In this document: one piece after another, positions 59,900 through 64,000 of the stretch
Numbering within the stretch: position 1 is the first letter of the stretch
How the letters are laid out: each line of letters begins with the position of its first letter
Assembly: GCF_010731575.1 (NCBI RefSeq)
Contig: NZ_AP022617.1
Location: 4,278,001 to 4,342,000, forward strand
Source: Mycolicibacterium monacense
GTDB lineage: Bacteria; Actinomycetota; Actinomycetes; Mycobacteriales; Mycobacteriaceae
Reading direction: 5' to 3'
Length of the DNA stretch: 64,000 bases
Position numbers and translations under genes: made by a program
The notes under the pieces: generated by a model
The model's database searches: none
What the model saw: only the letters and a program-made list of their open reading frames with translations
What the model was told of the DNA's origin: nothing

Positions 59900-60913
59900 T
59901 CACATGGTGAGAACCATGCGATAGCGGGCCCGGCCCTCGTCCATCGCGGCGTAGGCCTCGGCGGCCTCGGCGAGCGGCTTCTCCTCGACCCGCGCGCGCA
60001 CGCCGGAGAGCACCGCGAAGTGCATGGTCTCCTCGACGTCGCGTGCGGTGCCCGACGGGTGGCCGGTCACCGACAGACCCGAGTTGATCAGATCGAGCGG
60101 GCTGATCGGCAGCTGTTCGGGGGTGACGCCCACGACGATCAGCTCCCCCTGCGGGCCCAGCCCGCCGACCGTCTGACCCATCGCGGCCGAACTGGCCGCG
60201 GTCGCGAGCACCACGGCGGCGCCGCCCAGCTTCTGCAACGCCGCGGCGACGTCCCCGGCGGTCGAGTCGATGTAGTGGTGGGCGCCCAGCGCCCGGGCGT
60301 CGTCCTCCTTGGCGGCCCCGCGGGCGATCGCGACGGTCTCGAAACCCATCGCCCGCGCGAACTGCACCCCGAGGTGGCCGAGCCCGCCGATGCCGAGGAC
60401 GGCCACCAGGTCGCCGGCGCGGGCCCTGGTCTGGCGCAGCCCGTTGAACGTGGTGACACCCGCACATCCCATCGGCGCCGCCTCGACGAACGACAACCCG
60501 TCGGGGATGCGCGCCGGCGCCTTTGCGGGCACGACGACCGATTCGGCGTAGCCACCGGGGTAATGCCAACTCGGCACCTGCATGTTGACGCACTGCATGA
60601 ACAGACCCCGGCGGCACGGGATGCACTTGTTGCAGTTGCCGCCGAACCAGCCGACGGCCACCCGGTCGCCGACGGCGAACTCGTCGACCCCGTCGCCCAG
60701 CTCGGCGACGGTGCCGGCGATCTCGTGACCGAGCGTGATCGGCCAGCTCAGGCCGGGGAAGTTACCGTTGACGAACCCGTGGTCGGTACCGCACACGCCG
60801 CAGGCGGCGACGTCGATGCGCAGGTGGCCGGGCGGCGGAGACGGTGTTTCGACGTCCGCGAGGGTCAACGGTTCTCCCGCGGCGGCTACGTGGACGGCTT
60901 TGTGAGTGGCCAT
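59900..60913 (-). CDS. Zinc-dependent alcohol dehydrogenase (MDR family)
   Basis: A 337-residue medium-chain dehydrogenase. Catalytic zinc ligands are in ACGVCGTDHGF and LGHEIAGTV, the structural-zinc loop is GNCNKCIPCRRGLFMQC and the NAD motif is VLGIGGLGHLGVQFA. Features fit an NAD-linked ADH of the AdhP/propanol-preferring type. ATG 60913 is used; the frame upstream of it runs antisense through the DedA gene and is not coding. Confidence 0.92.
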   Translation of the reverse strand: MATHKAVHVAAAGEPLTLADVETPSPPPGHLRIDVAACGVCGTDHGFVNGNFPGLSWPITLGHEIAGTVAELGDGVDEFAVGDRVAVGWFGGNCNKCIPCRRGLFMQCVNMQVPSWHYPGGYAESVVVPAKAPARIPDGLSFVEAAPMGCAGVTTFNGLRQTRARAGDLVAVLGIGGLGHLGVQFARAMGFETVAIARGAAKEDDARALGAHHYIDSTAGDVAAALQKLGGAAVVLATAASSAAMGQTVGGLGPQGELIVVGVTPEQLPISPLDLINSGLSVTGHPSGTARDVEETMHFAVLSGVRARVEEKPLAEAAEAYAAMDEGRARYRMVLTM

Positions 60914-61000
60914 GTTTTGGACCTTAATGACGAGAACACGGCGCCGCCGCCCGAATGCGCACCGGCTAGCTGCAATTTTCGGCCGGTATCTTGGGTACCC

Positions 61001-61696
61001 ATGACGACCACCCATCTGGCCCTCATGCCCGATTTCCTGGATCCGCTGGTTTTGCTCGGCTATTTCGGCGGCTGGGCGCTGGTGGGCCTGCTGGTCGTGA
61101 TCTTCGTCGAATCCGGCGTGCTGTTCCCCGTCCTGCCCGGTGACTCGCTGCTGTTCGTGGCGGGCATGTTGGCCGCAGGGACGGCGGCCGTGGCCGAGAG
61201 CGGCGGTGAGCCGATCAACTTCCACCTGTGGCAGTTGCTGGTGTTCATCCCCATCGCGGCGATCCTGGGCGGGCAGGTCGGGTACTGGATCGGCCGCAGT
61301 GTCGGCACCGCGATGTTCAAACCGAACGCCCGCATCCTCAAACAGCGCTACCTCGAGGAGGCGCACCTGTTCTTCGAGGAACGCGGACCGTTCGCGATCG
61401 TCATCGCGCGGTTCGTGCCCATCGTCCGCACGCTGGCGCCGCTGACCGCGGGCGCCGCCCGGATGAGCTACCCGGTGTTCGCGCTGTTCAACATCCTCGG
61501 CGCGGTGGTCTGGGGGGTGGGGCTGACGCTGCTCGGCTACTGGCTCGGCAGGTTCGAGATGGTGCAGAAACTCCTCGAGCCGATCGTCATCGCGATCGTG
61601 ATCGTCTCCGTCGCCCCGATGCTGCTCGAGTGGTACAAGCGCCGCAAGGCCGCCAAGCGCGCCGGGATCGCCGCGCCGCCGATCGAGCCGGCCTAG
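61001..61696 (+). CDS. DedA-family membrane protein (Rv0364-like)
   Basis: A 231-residue DedA/SNARE-associated (VTT) protein. FVESGVLFPVLPGDSLLF and GGQVGYWIGRSVG are characteristic, along with the FFEERGPFAIVIARFVPIVR loop and TLAPLTAGAARMSY. DedA proteins are thought to be lipid transporters or scramblases, including undecaprenyl-phosphate recycling, and depend on proton motive force. A TATCTT box lies 8 nt before the ATG, compatible with a leaderless mRNA. Overlaps the next, convergent gene by 4 bp. Confidence 0.93.
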   Translation: MTTTHLALMPDFLDPLVLLGYFGGWALVGLLVVIFVESGVLFPVLPGDSLLFVAGMLAAGTAAVAESGGEPINFHLWQLLVFIPIAAILGGQVGYWIGRSVGTAMFKPNARILKQRYLEEAHLFFEERGPFAIVIARFVPIVRTLAPLTAGAARMSYPVFALFNILGAVVWGVGLTLLGYWLGRFEMVQKLLEPIVIAIVIVSVAPMLLEWYKRRKAAKRAGIAAPPIEPA

Positions 61697-62715
61697 CTGG
61701 CCAGCTCGGTCAGGATCGTCGCCGTCGGCTTCTCGGCGGCGTGGCGGTAGCCGGTGCCGGCCCACAGGTGGACCAGGTCGGCGTCGCCGCCGGCCGCCGC
61801 CGCCTTGCGCAGCGGACTCGTCAGGTGGTGGACGGCGGGATACCCCAGCGGCGCGTCCGCCTCGAACCGGTCGATGAACCGGTTACGCAGGCCGCGCGCC
61901 GGGCGCCCGGTGAACGCGCGGGTGATGACGGTCTCGGTGCGCGTCGGATCGGCCAGCGCCGCCCTGTGAGTCGCCGAGGCGCCGCTCTCGTCGGCCCGCA
62001 GCAGCACCGTGCCGACCGCCGCGGCGGCGGCCCCGGCATGCAGGACCGCGGTCACGTCGGCGGGGGTGGCCAGTCCCCCGGCCGCGATGACGGGCAGGCC
62101 GACCCGGGTGACCACCGCCCGCACCAGCTCTGTCAGCACGACCGGCGCATCCATCCGGTCGGGGGTGAAGGTGCCGGAGTGGCCGCCGGCGACCGACGCC
62201 TGCACGGCGAGCATGTCGACGCCCGCAGCGGCGGCCGCCTCGGCCTCCTGCGGTGAGGTGACGGTCTGCACCACGGTCGTGCCCGCCTTCTGCAGAGCGC
62301 GAATGACGTCGCTCGCCGGGAGCCCGAAGGTGAAGCTCACGATCGGCACCGGGTCGGCGCGCAGCAGATCGACCTTCGCGCCGAACGCGTCGTCGTCATC
62401 GATCGGATCCGGGGGCAGGGTGAGCCCGAACCGGTCGGCCTCGGGCTGGATGAGCGCTGCGTAGCGGCGGTAGGCCGCGATGTCAATGGGGACCGGGTTC
62501 GGCGCGAAGACGTTGACGCCGAACGGGATCGACGCGGCGCGCACCGTCGCGATCTCGGCCTGCAGGGCGTCGGGAGTCTTGTACCCTGCCGCGAGCAGTC
62601 CCAGGCTGCCGGCCCGGGCGGCGGCGACCACCATGTCGGTGGTGGTGGCACCGCCCGCCATCGGTGCGGCGATAACCGGAAGTCGGACGCCCAGGGCGCT
62701 CAGTGGTGATGTCAT
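61693..62715 (-). CDS. Nitronate monooxygenase
   Basis: A 340-residue FMN TIM-barrel enzyme. VIAAPMAGGATTTDMVVAAA at the N-terminus, QASVAGGHSGTF (the catalytic-His region), VIAAGGLATPADVTAVLHAG and AVGTVLLRADESGAS (FMN phosphate binding) are typical of the 2-nitropropane dioxygenase family. It would detoxify alkyl nitronates such as propionate 3-nitronate. ATG 62715. Divergent from the SDR gene. Confidence 0.92.
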   Translation of the reverse strand: MTSPLSALGVRLPVIAAPMAGGATTTDMVVAAARAGSLGLLAAGYKTPDALQAEIATVRAASIPFGVNVFAPNPVPIDIAAYRRYAALIQPEADRFGLTLPPDPIDDDDAFGAKVDLLRADPVPIVSFTFGLPASDVIRALQKAGTTVVQTVTSPQEAEAAAAAGVDMLAVQASVAGGHSGTFTPDRMDAPVVLTELVRAVVTRVGLPVIAAGGLATPADVTAVLHAGAAAAAVGTVLLRADESGASATHRAALADPTRTETVITRAFTGRPARGLRNRFIDRFEADAPLGYPAVHHLTSPLRKAAAAGGDADLVHLWAGTGYRHAAEKPTATILTELAS

Positions 62716-62801
62716 CGATGCTCCTCGCCTGTGATGGTGCCACGGGGAATGTCGTCAGCGCGATCGGCGTTCCCCCGGAAGTCCGAACTGGAGGAGGCGC
62801 C

Positions 62802-63488
62802 ATGAACACCGAAAACGTCGTAGCCCTGGTGAGCGGGGCAAATCGCGGACTGGGTCGGCACTTCGCCGAACAACTCATCGCCCGGGGCGCCAAGGTCTAC
62901 GCGGGCGCCCGTAAACCCGAGACCGTCGACCTGCCCGGCGCGATACCGGTGCAACTCGACATCACCGATCCCGAATCCATCAGGCGCGCTGCGGAGTTCG
63001 CAGCCGATGTCAACGTCGTCATCAACAACGCCGGCGTCTCGACGCAATCCACTCTGCTCGACGGATCACTCGACGACATCCGGCTGGAGATGGAGACGCA
63101 CTACTTCGGCACGCTGCAGGTGCTCCGGGCGTTCGCCCCGATCATCGAACGTAACGGCGGAGGGGCCGTCCTCAACGTGCTGTCGGTGTTGTCGTGGTTC
63201 CATCCGCCGACCAGCGGTGCCTACTCGGCCGCGAAGGCCGCGGCCTGGGCGCTGACCGACGCGGTGCGAACAGAGTTGGCGCCAAAGGGAATTCACGTCG
63301 CCGCACTGCACGTCGGCTACATGGACACCGATATGGTCAGCTACATCCCCGCCGACCAGAAGTCCCACCCGGGTGCCATAGCGGAACTCGCGCTCGACGG
63401 TCTGTTCGCCGGTGAGAACGAGATCCTCGGCGACGCGTTGACCCGCGACGTGAAGGCGGCGCTGTCGGGGGCGCCGCGTCAGCGGTAG
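62802..63488 (+). CDS. Short-chain dehydrogenase/reductase
   Basis: A 228-residue classical SDR with VSGANRGLG (TGxxxGxG variant), VVINNAGVS, NVLSVLSW (Ser) and SGAYSAAKAAA (YxxxK). The substrate is unknown. GGAGGAGG lies directly upstream of ATG 62802, the strongest ribosome site in the window. The end overlaps the convergent SBP56 gene by 10 bp. Confidence 0.92.
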   Translation: MNTENVVALVSGANRGLGRHFAEQLIARGAKVYAGARKPETVDLPGAIPVQLDITDPESIRRAAEFAADVNVVINNAGVSTQSTLLDGSLDDIRLEMETHYFGTLQVLRAFAPIIERNGGGAVLNVLSVLSWFHPPTSGAYSAAKAAAWALTDAVRTELAPKGIHVAALHVGYMDTDMVSYIPADQKSHPGAIAELALDGLFAGENEILGDALTRDVKAALSGAPRQR

Positions 63489-64000
63489 CAGTATGAGTCC
63501 GACGAAGCGTCGCCACCCTGCAGCCGGATCTGATGCACCCGCAGGCCGCGGAATTCCTCGCCGTGCGGGAAGAAGCTCTCGTCGATACTCATCCCGCCGT
63601 CGGGATCCGCGTCGAGTTTGACCATCCACGCGCCCACACCGTCGGGGTAGAACTGGTCGTCCCACGCCCCGTACAGCGAGTTGGTGAAGTACACCCGCTT
63701 CCCGTCGCGACTGACTTCGACCATCTGCGGTCCGCCGGCCAGCGGCGTATCGGGCATCGCCGGGTGCGGTGCGCGGTCGACGATGCCGCCGAGCCGCACC
63801 GAACCCACCTGCTTCGGGTTCGCGGGGTCCGACACGTCGAACTGTTTCAATTCCCCGGTGCCCCAGCATGATACGTACAGGAACCGGTCGTCGACCGACA
63901 GGTCGATGTCGCTGATGAGCGGTGGCACCGCGGCGAACGGCTTGAGCGCGGGTGGCAGGAGGTCGGGGTCGGCGGGCTCGGCGGGCACGGTGATGACCTT
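63479..64000 (-). CDS. Selenium-binding protein SBP56 / methanethiol oxidase family, C-terminal part (5' truncated by window edge)
   Basis: The last 173 residues of an SBP56-family protein: KVITVPAEPADPD, LISDIDLSVDDRFLYVSCWG, LGGGI-like VRLGGIVDR, GGPQMVEVSRDGKRVYFTNS and a C-terminal QIRLQGGDASSDSYCYR are standard. The beta-propeller family includes human SELENBP1 and bacterial methanethiol oxidases. The frame is open through the end of the window, so the start lies beyond 64000; an internal GTG at 63988 is not the start. Confidence 0.92.
   Translation of the reverse strand, partial: KVITVPAEPADPDLLPPALKPFAAVPPLISDIDLSVDDRFLYVSCWGTGELKQFDVSDPANPKQVGSVRLGGIVDRAPHPAMPDTPLAGGPQMVEVSRDGKRVYFTNSLYGAWDDQFYPDGVGAWMVKLDADPDGGMSIDESFFPHGEEFRGLRVHQIRLQGGDASSDSYCYR

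Noticed and set aside
60914..61765. N-terminal extension of the zinc alcohol dehydrogenase frame
   Set aside because: It is antisense to the DedA gene and has no protein-like features; ATG 60913 gives a normal MDR enzyme.

Overview
The window is chromosomal DNA from a high-GC actinobacterium, almost certainly a fast-growing Mycobacterium (Mycolicibacterium). The evidence is the co-occurrence of pknG-glnH-glnX, an F420-dependent glucose-6-phosphate dehydrogenase, LpqL-type lipoprotein peptidases, mutT3, thiOSG/thiE, purT-rhodanese-metZ, purA, fba and a ZitA-like zinc exporter. As I remember the M. tuberculosis gene order, blocks corresponding to about Rv0357c-Rv0364, Rv0389-Rv0391 and Rv0406c-Rv0418 are recognisable, separated by inserted accessory blocks. 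I saw no rRNA, tRNA, CRISPR array, insertion sequence or phage genes.

Layout. 1-3.3 kb: end of an APC permease, a uracil-type permease and a GjpA-like exported protein. 3.8-9.9 kb: two tandem M28 lipoprotein peptidases, then an SdpB-like (HTTM) protein, an SdpA-like protein and an exported protein with a 61-residue tandem repeat. 10.5-15.7 kb: a long, overlapping minus-strand series thiO-thiS-thiG-SGNH hydrolase-ABC ATPase-ABC permease behind a TPP riboswitch, with thiE divergent. 15.6-24.9 kb: mutT3, the coupled glnX-glnH-pknG signalling operon, a TylF-like methyltransferase, and pta-ackA. 25-31.6 kb: a four-gene BcsA/BcsB-like exopolysaccharide synthase locus between pta and fgd1. 31.6-39.4 kb: fgd1, a metallo-beta-lactamase-fold hydrolase, small genes, an SDR enzyme, and the purT-rhodanese-metZ operon. 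39.5-45.7 kb: a CPA1 antiporter, a MarR-MMPL divergon, and a cytochrome P450 with its ferredoxin. 45.8-48.4 kb: hotdog thioesterase, purA and an Rv0358-like gene. 48.4-55.7 kb: an amine-catabolism operon (APC permease, glutamine-synthetase-like ligase, Baeyer-Villiger-type monooxygenase, iron-type alcohol dehydrogenase, PuuD-like amidase) facing a GntR regulator. 55.7-64 kb: M50 protease, ZitA-like exporter, DUF3151, Rv0361-like protein, fba, zinc alcohol dehydrogenase, DedA, nitronate monooxygenase, SDR and the end of an SBP56 family protein.

The parts most worth following are four. First, the SdpAB-like pair lies directly behind a repeat protein that ends in an aromatic amphipathic segment. 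Second, a TPP riboswitch leads into a polycistron that also holds an ABC exporter and an esterase. Third, there is a compact Bcs-like locus without a PilZ domain. Fourth, the Puu-like operon replaces the usual oxidase and aldehyde dehydrogenase with a BVMO-type monooxygenase and an atypical Fe-ADH. Several genes appear to have leaderless promoters (a TANNNT box 6-8 nt before the start codon), and I used this to choose starts.
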